Positions 6,047 through 12,601 of a stretch of 12,601 nt of DNA are shown one piece after another. A program made the position numbers and the translations under genes. The DNA lies in contig VBJP01000117.1 of the NCBI GenBank assembly GCA_005880165.1, positions 7,197-19,797 on the forward strand. Direction: 5' to 3'. Each line of letters begins with the position of its first letter. Position 1 is the first letter of the stretch. A model generated the notes under the pieces. The model was given only the letters and a program-made list of their open reading frames with translations, did not search any database and was not told where the DNA came from. This DNA is from Chloroflexota bacterium (lineage in GTDB: Bacteria; Chloroflexota; Limnocylindria; QHBO01).

Positions 6047-9000
6047 CTCGTGCGGCGAACGACGGGATCACCGACTACGCCCAATGTCAGATCGGGAATC
6101 CGCGGCCTGCGGATCTCGCGTGTGACGAGGCGTGGACCAACGGCATCCTGAACGCCACCCACAACCAGTACGCCGAGGACGAGGTCGTCCCTCAGCGCCT
6201 GCTCCTGGACTTCGGGTCGGCGGGCACGCACACCGTGACGCTCTCGTACATGGCGCGCAAGGACACCGGCTCCATTGTCCACGCCTATGACTACCTCGCG
6301 ACGTGGAACTACACGTACACCAACGCAGACCGCTGCCAGACCCCGACCGCTACGCCCTGTCTCCCGGGTCCGGCCACCACGTTCCCCATCCCGAGTGATA
6401 CAACGGTGGTGCCCCCGGGCGGCCCGCAGCCAACGAGCGCGCATGAGCTCCCACAGGCGGCGCGCCAGTTCGTCATGTACGGCGGGGCCATCACCGGAAC
6501 TTCGGCTATCACGCACGACGTCGCCCCAGCCGCGACCGGCAGCGACTTCGCATCGATCACCGTCACGTTCGACGCCGCGCGATCTGATGGCCAGGTTCAG
6601 CTCCTCTTCGGCGGCCACCTGGCCGCGGGCTTCGGCCCTCGTGGGTGGGGCGCAAACCTCGGTGCCGGGAGCATCAATGGCGGGCCCTATCACATCCGCG
6701 TCACGGCGGTGGACGGAGCGTCCATCGGCAATCGCGATAACCAGATCATGAGCAACGCGATCACGCCCTTGCCCGGTCTGGCCCTCACCAAGACGACGTC
6801 GACCCCAGTCATCACCGCAGGCGATACAGCCTCCTACACAATCAACCTCGCGAACGACGGTGAAGGTGATGCCACCGGCGTGGTCATCACCGACTCGCTT
6901 CCGGCTGGTGTGACCTGGACCGATAACAGCGCTAGCTGCACGGTCACCTCAAGCACTCTGAGTTGCGGTCCGATGACGATCGCGGCCCACACGACCTTCT
7001 CTGTCACGGTGACCGGCGTCACGGACGCCGGCGACTGCCCTTCCCTGTCGAACACGGCCTCCTACACCTCAACGAACGGCGGCAGTGGATCGACAGCCAG
7101 CAACCCGACGGTAATCACCGTCAACTGTCCCGTTCTGGCGATCACCAAGACCCCGGACAACGCGAGCGTTGACGCGGGCGACTCGATTGGCTTCACGATC
7201 GAAGTCACCAACAACGGCCCCGGGACCGCCAAAAACGTGACCTTGAATGACCCGCTACCGACCACGACCGGTGTGGGCTGGTCAATCAGCCCCGCTTATG
7301 CCGGTCCCGGCACCTGCTCCGTGGTCAGCAACCTCCTGTCCTGCTCGTTCGGCGACATGGCTGCCTCGGCCTCGGCCTCGGTCGTCAGCGACACGAGCAA
7401 CCAAACCTGCGCCACCCTCAACAACGACGCGAGCGCGAGCGCAGACAACGCGGCCACCGTTCACGCCACCGCTTCGATTGTGGTCAGCTGCCATCCTGAC
7501 GTCTCGGTCGAGAAGTCGACCACGACGCCGGTCGTCAGCGCCGGTGACCAGGTCAGCTATGACATCACCGTGACCGCCGGTGGGAGTGGTGATTCGACCA
7601 ACGTCACGCTCACCGACACCCTGCCCGCCAACGTGGCCTGGGATGCTCCCAGTGGGGCCGATGCTGGTGACTGTGCGGTCGCGTCGGCCGTGCTGACCTG
7701 CCACTTCGGGACGATGCATCCCGGCGATGAGAAGCACGTCACCCTGACGGGTACGACGAGCGCGGACACCTGCCCAGGCATCGAAAACACAGCCAGCGTC
7801 TCCGCAGACGCGGACTCCAACGCGAACAACAACTCGTCTGGGCCGGTGTCGATCACCGTGAACTGCCCGGACCTCAAGGCAACCAAGACGGCTGACAACG
7901 CGACCGTGAGTGCCGGCGAGCAGATCGGCTTCACGATCTCGGTCATGAACGACGGCGAGGGCGATGCCCACGACGTCGCGCTCAGCGACCCGCTGCCCGC
8001 CGGCTCGCATCTTGACTGGTCGATTGCCAGTCAGCCCAACGGTGATCCGTGCTCGATCAGCGGTGATCCGGGCGCTCAGACCCTGCACTGCGACTTCGGC
8101 GCGCTGGCTTCGGGGACGGGCGTTTCCGTCCACATCGTGAGTGGCACCTCTGCCGAGGATTGCGCAACGTTCCCGAATGTTGCGACCGTGACAGCGAGCA
8201 ACAACGCGACTCTGCAACCGCAGGCGTCGGTCACGGTGGAATGCCCCGGCCTGAACATCGCCAAGATCGCGGCCGAGCCCGCGATCCACGGCGGCGACCA
8301 GGCCAGCTTCACGATCGTGGTCTGGAACATCGGTCCGGGATCGGCGCTTAATGCCACGCTCGACGACCCGCTCCCTGCGGGCGAGAGCGGCAGCCTTAGC
8401 TGGAGCATCGATCCGGCGTACTCGGGTCCAGGCACCTGCCAGATCACCGGAGCCGCCGGCGCGCAGACATTGAGCTGCTCGTTCGGCGACCTGGCGGCTG
8501 GAACGACCAAGGACGAGCCCAGTGCCAGCATCACGGTCGTCGCCACGACCTCGCCTGCTGACAACTGCGCGACCCTTGACAACACCGCCACCGTCGTCGC
8601 GGACAACAACCCCTCGCGCGAGGCTTCTGCCTCGATCGAGGTGGTCTGCCCCGCCCTCGTCATCGAGAAGGCGGCGAGCGTTGACGAGGTGCACTTCGTC
8701 TTCAACGCGAATGGCAGCCTGAAGTCGGTCACGCCGGCCAACGCCCAGGTCACCTGGACGCTGACCTACACCTTGACCGATGGCCCGGTTACCAACGCGG
8801 TGATCAGCGATCCGCTGCCGGACTTCCTGACCTTTGTCAGCGCATCCAACGGCGGGACCTACGACAGCGCCACTCGCACCATCACATGGCACTTCGACTT
8901 GCTGAGCTCGAGTGGAACCGTCTCCTTTGTGACCACGGTCGATCAGGACGCTCCTGAGACAGGCCCGATCGTCAACGTCGCCAGCATCATCTCTGACCAG

Positions 9001-9219
9001 ACTCCGAAGGACACCGGCCAGGATCAGGTCCGGATCACGTCGGAGCAGGTTCAGGCGGCGACGCCGACGCCCAAGCCCTCTGTGCCGAACACCGCCGTGG
9101 TGCCCGGTCAGAATGGCCAGCCAATCCAGATCCCGATCGAGTTCCTGGTGATCTTCTTCCTCGGCTCGCTCGGCGCTCTGACCCTCGCCAATGTGAAGGC
9201 TGTGCGGCGCCGCCGCTAG
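6043..9219 (+). CDS. Giant exported surface protein with six DUF11 repeats and PNTA/TM/RRRR tail (main frame)
   Basis: The main frame gives 1058 residues. The TTG at 6043 is only the first possible start codon of this frame; the true start is probably the ATG at 5948 through a frameshift. The N-terminal region (about 1-245) has features I recall from large uncharacterised actinobacterial and Chloroflexota surface proteins: a YAQC start, a WTNG block with VVPQRL, an HAYDYLATW block, then a GGHLAAGFGPRGWG region and a GNRDNQ motif. Six DUF11-type Ig-like repeats follow, starting near bases 6778, 7135, 7498, 7870, 8248 and 8653. The first five carry four Cys each; the sixth has none. The tail is VQAATPTP, PNTA (1015-1018), a transmembrane helix (about 1033-1052) and VRRRR. 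The protein probably projects from the cell envelope in adhesion or as a structural layer; this role is inference. Two hairpins follow the gene. Confidence 0.85.
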   Translation: MTRAANDGITDYAQCQIGNPRPADLACDEAWTNGILNATHNQYAEDEVVPQRLLLDFGSAGTHTVTLSYMARKDTGSIVHAYDYLATWNYTYTNADRCQTPTATPCLPGPATTFPIPSDTTVVPPGGPQPTSAHELPQAARQFVMYGGAITGTSAITHDVAPAATGSDFASITVTFDAARSDGQVQLLFGGHLAAGFGPRGWGANLGAGSINGGPYHIRVTAVDGASIGNRDNQIMSNAITPLPGLALTKTTSTPVITAGDTASYTINLANDGEGDATGVVITDSLPAGVTWTDNSASCTVTSSTLSCGPMTIAAHTTFSVTVTGVTDAGDCPSLSNTASYTSTNGGSGSTASNPTVITVNCPVLAITKTPDNASVDAGDSIGFTIEVTNNGPGTAKNVTLNDPLPTTTGVGWSISPAYAGPGTCSVVSNLLSCSFGDMAASASASVVSDTSNQTCATLNNDASASADNAATVHATASIVVSCHPDVSVEKSTTTPVVSAGDQVSYDITVTAGGSGDSTNVTLTDTLPANVAWDAPSGADAGDCAVASAVLTCHFGTMHPGDEKHVTLTGTTSADTCPGIENTASVSADADSNANNNSSGPVSITVNCPDLKATKTADNATVSAGEQIGFTISVMNDGEGDAHDVALSDPLPAGSHLDWSIASQPNGDPCSISGDPGAQTLHCDFGALASGTGVSVHIVSGTSAEDCATFPNVATVTASNNATLQPQASVTVECPGLNIAKIAAEPAIHGGDQASFTIVVWNIGPGSALNATLDDPLPAGESGSLSWSIDPAYSGPGTCQITGAAGAQTLSCSFGDLAAGTTKDEPSASITVVATTSPADNCATLDNTATVVADNNPSREASASIEVVCPALVIEKAASVDEVHFVFNANGSLKSVTPANAQVTWTLTYTLTDGPVTNAVISDPLPDFLTFVSASNGGTYDSATRTITWHFDLLSSSGTVSFVTTVDQDAPETGPIVNVASIISDQTPKDTGQDQVRITSEQVQAATPTPKPSVPNTAVVPGQNGQPIQIPIEFLVIFFLGSLGALTLANVKAVRRRR
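6778..9010 (+). repeat. Six degenerate DUF11 coding repeats, 357-405 bp each
   Basis: Repeat starts are near 6778, 7135, 7498, 7870, 8248 and 8653. Each begins with a (T/E/A)K-x-x-x-P/A stretch, then (A/G)G(D/E)-x-x-(S/G)(Y/F)-x-I, then DxLP, and the first five end with V-x-C-P/H. Repeats 1 and 3 resemble each other most, as do repeats 2 and 4, so a two-repeat unit of about 720-735 bp was probably duplicated. Confidence 0.8.
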
Positions 9220-9232
9220 CCACCGACCGACA

Positions 9233-9260
9233 CGAGGGCCGGCCTCCGGGCCGGCTCTCG
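9233..9260 (+). terminator. First hairpin after the DUF11 gene
   Basis: Bases 9233-9244 pair with 9249-9260 over 12 pairs (one G-U) around the loop TCCG, 14 nt after the stop codon. The stem is very GC-rich and has no T-run. Confidence 0.6.
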
Positions 9261-9284
9261 GATGGCACCAGCCCCCCTGGCAGG

Positions 9285-9314
9285 GACGGGGTAGAGGTTC
9301 GCCTCTACCCCGTC
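9285..9314 (+). terminator. Second hairpin after the DUF11 gene, 13-bp perfect stem with TTCG loop
   Basis: Bases 9285-9297 pair perfectly with 9302-9314 around a TTCG tetraloop, followed by TTCTGTT. This is the clearest intrinsic terminator in the window. Together with the hairpin 25 nt upstream it isolates the surface gene from the lipoprotein gene. Confidence 0.8.
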
Positions 9315-9336
9315 TTCTGTTGCGGCGCTGCTGGAC

Positions 9337-9342
9337 TAGGCT
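9337..9342 (+). promoter_or_regulatory. Candidate -10 element for the lipoprotein gene (leaderless-type)
   Basis: TAGGCT (TAnnnT form) ends 6 nt before the ATG at 9349, and there is no Shine-Dalgarno site. The spacing puts the transcription start at the ATG itself. It comes directly after the terminator at 9285-9314, so this gene needs its own promoter here. Confidence 0.45.
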
Positions 9343-9348
9343 TGGCCG

Positions 9349-9699
9349 ATGAAGCACTTGCTTCTGGTGGCGACCATCTTCTTGGTCGCGTGCAGCGGAC
9401 AGCTACCAAAGCCGGAGTGCGATCCGGCTGAGACAAGAGACAGCGTCCTCCGCTGCAACGAAGCGGTGAATGCCGCCTTCCGAGCTCTACCGCACAGCCA
9501 TCCGCCGATCACCCGGATTCAGTTTGGCTATGGGTCAGTAACGCCCTGGCGAGGGGCCATTCCCTACCCATCGGGTGATCAGCCCGTGTACGGCTATGTG
9601 GTCTTCACGTGGGGCGACGGCTCGCGCCGCCAGTACGTGGACCTGACTGTGTGGCGTGGCGCACTCACCGTTGGAACGTTGACCCCTTATGACCGATAG
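9349..9699 (+). CDS. Small lipoprotein of unknown function
   Basis: A 116-residue protein. The N-terminus MKH, then LLLVATIFLVAC, is a lipoprotein signal with the lipobox LVAC; Cys15 would be lipidated after cleavage by signal peptidase II, anchoring it to the outer face of the membrane. The mature part has two more Cys (24 and 36) that may form a disulfide, then a compact domain of about 70 residues, probably beta-rich with many aromatic residues (WRG twice, YVVFTWGDG). I do not recognise the family. It has its own candidate promoter and converges on the minus-strand DUF5667 gene, with 171 bp between their stop codons. Confidence 0.75.
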   Translation: MKHLLLVATIFLVACSGQLPKPECDPAETRDSVLRCNEAVNAAFRALPHSHPPITRIQFGYGSVTPWRGAIPYPSGDQPVYGYVVFTWGDGSRRQYVDLTVWRGALTVGTLTPYDR

Positions 9700-9815
9700 G
9701 AGGACATCTCGCCCAGCCAGCGCACGCAGCAGGCCGGGGTCACTGCTGACTCTCCTCACCAGGCCGATCGCTCGCCGTTTCCAGCGCCACGCGACGGAGG
9801 CCGCTGCTGGCGCAC

Positions 9816-9836
9816 TTCCTCGCATTGAACGAGGAA
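9816..9836 (+). terminator. Possible bidirectional terminator between convergent genes
   Basis: TTCCTCG (9816-9822) and CGAGGAA (9830-9836) form a perfect 7-bp stem with a 7-nt loop. It lies between the ends of the lipoprotein gene and the DUF5667 gene, where a shared terminator would be expected. The stem is short and has no clear T-run. Confidence 0.35.
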
Positions 9837-9870
9837 TGAGTCCGCGGTTACGTGCTGGTCGCTGCCCGGT

Positions 9871-10809
9871 CTAGTGCGCGTGCGAAGGGAGCTTGGCGCC
9901 CGGATCGCTGCTCGGATCCGGGGTTGGCGGGGCGGTCGTCGGCGGGGCGGTCGGGCGCGGGGCCGGCGTGCTCGGAGGCTCCGTCGGCTGGGTGGATGGC
10001 GCCGTGGCCGGATTCTGCTTGGATGGGGTGACAGCGGATCCTTCACCCGAGGGCTTGTCCTTGGCGCTCTTCCCATTGTTGGCCTGACTGGAGGTTGCGC
10101 CTGTGCCGCCGCCCAGCTGGTTCTCCTGCCCGACGCGACTGCCTTGGTTCGCGCCGGCGCCCGCCCCGGCCGACGCAACGAGCGCCCGCTCGAGCCCGGC
10201 TCGTGCCGACGCCGGAGCATTGGCCAACAGCTCGGCGAGGATCTGCGTGTGACGCGCGAGGTGCGCGATCTCATCCGCCGGAAGCGAGGCGCCCATCCCG
10301 TGCATCGTCGCGACGGCCCCGTCCAGTTCGTGCTCGGCCAGCGCCACCCTGGTCCAGCTGCCGGCGGCAGCAAGCAGCTCGACTTCGGAGAGACGCTCCT
10401 CGACGGCCATTGCCGCGAGCATGGGTCGGACGGAGGGTGGAGAGATCTCCATGCGCAGCTCTTCGACCTGGCGCTTCAGGCCGTAGAGCGGATCGCCAGG
10501 CAGGGCACCAGAGGAAGCCGCACCCACCGCCGAAACGGAGATGGCGAGCCCGAGCGACGCGTACAGGGCCGCACGCCCCACGCGGCCCATCTCCGGACGT
10601 CGAGGCGCGTGCTTCACCAGCCCCTCGCGCTCGGCGACGTATTGGTTCACGACCCGCCCGCGCAGGCGCCATCGGTACTCGTGCCCCGGCCGCAGGCGTC
10701 CGGCGGTGCGGGCGATCATGCGCGCGATGGGATCGTCCGGCTGGACCGACTGCTTGCGGCGCCCAAGGACCTGGTCGATGAACCGCAGCGGGGATCCGAT
10801 GAGGCTCAT
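9871..10809 (-). CDS. Single-pass membrane protein with DUF5667 domain, likely anti-sigma/sensor partner
   Basis: A 312-residue protein. Residues 1-77 are basic and cytoplasmic; one transmembrane helix lies at about 78-98. Just outside it is ALPGDPLYGLKRQVEELRM (102-120), the signature of DUF5667, followed by a helical region to about 212. The remaining 100 residues are low complexity, first Gly/Ser/Asn and then Pro/Thr (about 262-305), suggesting a wall-spanning tail. Its ATG overlaps the stop of the sigma factor gene (ATGA), so the two are translationally coupled. Proteins of this kind next to sigma factors are commonly taken as anti-sigma factors or sensors. No zinc-type anti-sigma motif (HxxxCxxC) is present, so sigma binding by the N-terminal part is inference. 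Confidence 0.82.
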   Translation of the reverse strand: MSLIGSPLRFIDQVLGRRKQSVQPDDPIARMIARTAGRLRPGHEYRWRLRGRVVNQYVAEREGLVKHAPRRPEMGRVGRAALYASLGLAISVSAVGAASSGALPGDPLYGLKRQVEELRMEISPPSVRPMLAAMAVEERLSEVELLAAAGSWTRVALAEHELDGAVATMHGMGASLPADEIAHLARHTQILAELLANAPASARAGLERALVASAGAGAGANQGSRVGQENQLGGGTGATSSQANNGKSAKDKPSGEGSAVTPSKQNPATAPSTQPTEPPSTPAPRPTAPPTTAPPTPDPSSDPGAKLPSHAH

Positions 10810-11441
10810 GACTCGGTGCCGTTCATGTGTCGTCGCAGCGCCCCGATGGCACGGAACGTCAGCCCGCGAACCGTGCCCGCTCGACGCCCCATCACCCGTG
10901 CCGCCTCTTCCGCCGAGAGTCCGGCCACGAAGCGAAGGACGATGGCCTCCTGCTGGTCTGGCGTCAGGTAGGCGATCGCCCGGCGCAGCTCACGGATCTG
11001 CTCGCCGCGCAGGCTGATCGCCTCGACCTCGTCGCCGTGCGCCAGATCATGGTCCGGGGCGAGCTGTTCCGTCGGCCGCTCGCGACGAACGTGGTCGATC
11101 ACCGCATTCCTCGCGATGCGGAAGACCCAGGCGGCGAAGGGACTGCTCCCGGGGCGGTAGCGCGGCAATCCGGCCACGATCCGCTCGAATACCAGTTGGG
11201 TCAGGTCCTCCGCGTCCTCACGGCTGTGAATTCGCAGCGCGATGTACCGATAGATCGGCCCGAGCAGCTCGTCATACAGGTGTCCAAGCGCCGCGACGTC
11301 CCCGCCCGCTGCCGCTCGCCCGAGGACGTCGAGGCCAGCATTACGACCGGTGACCACCTCCACCGGCGGTGCAGGAGCGGCCCGGCGCTCCACATCGGCG
11401 ACCGGGCCGTTGATGACGATCTCCAGGGGTCGCTCGCGCAT
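10806..11441 (-). CDS. ECF-like RNA polymerase sigma-70 family sigma factor
   Basis: A 211-residue protein read from the ATG at 11441. Sigma region 2 spans about 46-120 (DAEDLTQLVFERI at 76-88, the core-binding helix, then FAAWVFRIARNAVIDHVRR, the -10 recognition part). Region 4 spans about 150-205 (LTPDQQEAIVLRF, then the helix-turn-helix GLSAEEAARVMGRRAGTVRG). Regions 1 and 3 are absent, as in ECF sigma factors. The frame is open to an ATG at 11501, adding 20 residues, but the added part is Pro/Cys-rich. GAGGTG at 11455-11460 and a candidate -10 at 11492-11497 favour 11441. The gene is coupled to the DUF5667 gene by a 4-nt overlap. The stop of the KBL-type gene lies 110 nt upstream, so a shared transcript is possible. 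Confidence 0.85.
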   Translation of the reverse strand: MRERPLEIVINGPVADVERRAAPAPPVEVVTGRNAGLDVLGRAAAGGDVAALGHLYDELLGPIYRYIALRIHSREDAEDLTQLVFERIVAGLPRYRPGSSPFAAWVFRIARNAVIDHVRRERPTEQLAPDHDLAHGDEVEAISLRGEQIRELRRAIAYLTPDQQEAIVLRFVAGLSAEEAARVMGRRAGTVRGLTFRAIGALRRHMNGTES

Positions 11442-11482
11442 GGGCGGGGAGGGGCACCTCGGGCACGCAGGGGGGCGCTGAC

Positions 11483-11497
11483 GGTTCGCGAACCCTA
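11483..11497 (-). promoter_or_regulatory. Palindrome next to a candidate -10 for the sigma/DUF5667 pair
   Basis: GGTTCGCGAACC at 11483-11494 is a perfect 12-bp palindrome. On the minus strand TAGGGT (11497-11492), a TAnnnT -10 candidate, overlaps its end, so a bound regulator could block transcription. The start point would fall near 11485, about 45 nt before the chosen ATG. No strong -35 is visible. Confidence 0.4.
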
Positions 11498-11551
11498 TCA
11501 TCCGGCGCCCATGGAAACCAGCCCGGCGTTGCCCATCCGCACCGTCGAGAG

Positions 11552-12601
11552 CTAGATGATCGCGAGCTCCCGTCCCACCGCCTCGAACGCCGCCAGGCAG
11601 GTCTCGAGCTCGACGCGCGAATGCTCGGCGGTGACGATGGTCCTCACCCGGCTGCGGTCGTCGGGAACGGTAGGAAAGCCGATGCCCTGGGCGAAGACGC
11701 CCTCCTCGAACAGCCGGTCGGACAGCTTCATGGCCAGCGCGCCCTTGCCGACGATCACGGGCGTGATCGGCGTCTGTGAAGTGCCCGTGTCGAAGCCGAG
11801 GGCCGTCAGGCCCTGTTTGAAGAAGCGAGCGTTCTCCCAGAGCCGATCGATGAGCTCCGGCTCGCTCTCCAGGACGTCGATGGCTGCCAGGCAGGCTGCG
11901 GCCACCGCCGGCGGGGCGGACGTCGAGAACAGGAATGGGCGGGCCCTGTGCTCCAGGATGGTGCGCAGGTTCGCGCTGCCCGCCACGTAGCCTCCGAGCA
12001 CCCCGATCGCCTTGGAGAGCGTCCCAACCTGGACGTGGACCCGCCCATGAAGGTCGAAGTGGTCGATCGATCCGCGCCCGTTGCGGCCGAGGACGCCGGA
12101 AGCGTGTGCGTCGTCCACGTACACGATGGCGTCAGCCTCCTCGGATGCCTCGACGATCTCCGGGAGCCTGGCGATGTCGCCGTCCATGCTGAAGACGCCA
12201 TCGGTCAGGACCAGAACCGTCCGGTCTGCGCCACCGGGCGCCTGGCGAACCTCGCGCAGCGTCGCGCGCAGGGCCTCGATGTCCGCGTGGGGAAAGACCT
12301 TGCGCTCCGCCTTGGTCAGGCGGATGCCGTCGATGATGCTCGCGTGGTTCAGCGCGTCGCTGACGATGGCCGCTCCCTCTGGAGCCAGGATCGGGATCAC
12401 GCCGGTGTTGCAGGTGAAGCCGGACTGGAAGGTGAGAACCGCCTCGACGTGCTTGAAGGTCGCCAGCCGGGCTTCCAGCTCTTCGTGGAGGCTCATGGTG
12501 CCGGCGATGGTGCGCACGGCTCCCGAACCGGCTCCATAGCGCTCCACCGCCTCGATGGCCGCCCGACGCAGCCTGGGATGGGTGTTCAACCCCAAGTAGT
12601 T
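11552..12601 (-). CDS. kbl: Glycine C-acetyltransferase / 2-amino-3-ketobutyrate CoA ligase (alpha-oxoamine synthase), 5' end outside window
   Basis: A pyridoxal-phosphate enzyme of the alpha-oxoamine synthase family. It joins acetyl-CoA and glycine reversibly to 2-amino-3-ketobutyrate, the second step of threonine breakdown. The frame runs off the window; its first visible residues are NYLGLNTHPR, so only about 40-50 N-terminal residues are missing and 349 are seen. Diagnostic stretches are SDALNHASIIDG (about 81-92), TDGVFSMDGD, VDDAHASGVLG (Asp that binds the pyridine nitrogen), and GTLSKAIGVLGGY with the Schiff-base lysine near residue 197. The DALNHASIIDGIRL and ARPFLFS stretches fit KBL better than BioF (8-amino-7-oxononanoate synthase), which is the alternative. 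It is cytoplasmic. No threonine dehydrogenase is in the window to support the pathway directly. Confidence 0.85.
   Translation of the reverse strand, partial: NYLGLNTHPRLRRAAIEAVERYGAGSGAVRTIAGTMSLHEELEARLATFKHVEAVLTFQSGFTCNTGVIPILAPEGAAIVSDALNHASIIDGIRLTKAERKVFPHADIEALRATLREVRQAPGGADRTVLVLTDGVFSMDGDIARLPEIVEASEEADAIVYVDDAHASGVLGRNGRGSIDHFDLHGRVHVQVGTLSKAIGVLGGYVAGSANLRTILEHRARPFLFSTSAPPAVAAACLAAIDVLESEPELIDRLWENARFFKQGLTALGFDTGTSQTPITPVIVGKGALAMKLSDRLFEEGVFAQGIGFPTVPDDRSRVRTIVTAEHSRVELETCLAAFEAVGRELAII

Noticed and set aside
7282..9357. Open frame of 691 codons on the minus strand, opposite the DUF11 gene
   Set aside because: Arg/Gly/Val-rich composition without any domain. The plus strand carries clear DUF11 repeats and this is the usual antisense openness of GC-rich coding DNA.
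9874..10971. Open frame of 365 codons on the plus strand opposite the DUF5667 and sigma genes
   Set aside because: Arg/Gly-rich composition and no domain. The minus strand has sigma region 2/4 and DUF5667 signatures with an ATGA junction.

Overview
The window is GC-rich (about 65-70% in genes, lower between them). It looks like a chromosomal stretch from an uncultured or poorly studied Gram-positive-type bacterium, most likely Chloroflexota (Limnocylindria-like), with Actinomycetota as the alternative. The reasons are a sigma factor paired with a DUF5667 membrane protein, large DUF11 surface proteins with a C-terminal membrane anchor, a HExxH protein with a VEGDA motif, and several starts that look leaderless. 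This placement is inference from protein style, not from a marker-gene tree.

Layout, left to right. Positions 3-635 (+) hold the C-terminal end of a polytopic membrane protein. It runs 131 nt into argS (505-2166, +), a full-length arginyl-tRNA synthetase. A secreted or membrane-anchored HExxH metallopeptidase-like protein (2175-3446, -) converges on argS with 8 nt between the stop codons. A small UlaG-like metallo-beta-lactamase-fold hydrolase (3678-4322, +) diverges from it.

The centre (about 4323-9320) is a cell-surface block. It holds a 304-aa exported protein with a Thr-Pro repeat stalk (4551-5465) and a giant exported protein with six DUF11 repeats (frame-shifted start at 5948, main reading frame to 9219). 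Both end in the same arrangement: a VQAATP-x-P stretch, then PNTA, a transmembrane helix and a terminal RRRR. This suggests they share one wall- or membrane-anchoring route. Each gene has its own Shine-Dalgarno site and an upstream region with inverted repeats, and each is followed by a strong hairpin (two in tandem after the giant gene). The signal peptide of the giant protein lies in a different frame from its body, so either the sequence has an indel here or the gene is frameshifted.

The right part holds a small lipoprotein (9349-9699, +). Facing it is a minus-strand set, read right to left: a glycine C-acetyltransferase/KBL-type enzyme cut by the window edge, an ECF-like sigma-70 family sigma factor, and a single-pass DUF5667 protein whose ATG overlaps the sigma stop codon (ATGA). 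The last two look like a translationally coupled sigma/anti-sigma-like signalling pair, with a perfect 12-bp palindrome next to the putative promoter.

No RNA genes, CRISPR arrays, transposases or integrases were seen. The most interesting material is the surface block: its shared sorting tail, alternating Cys-rich DUF11 repeats, long structured leader and apparent frameshift.
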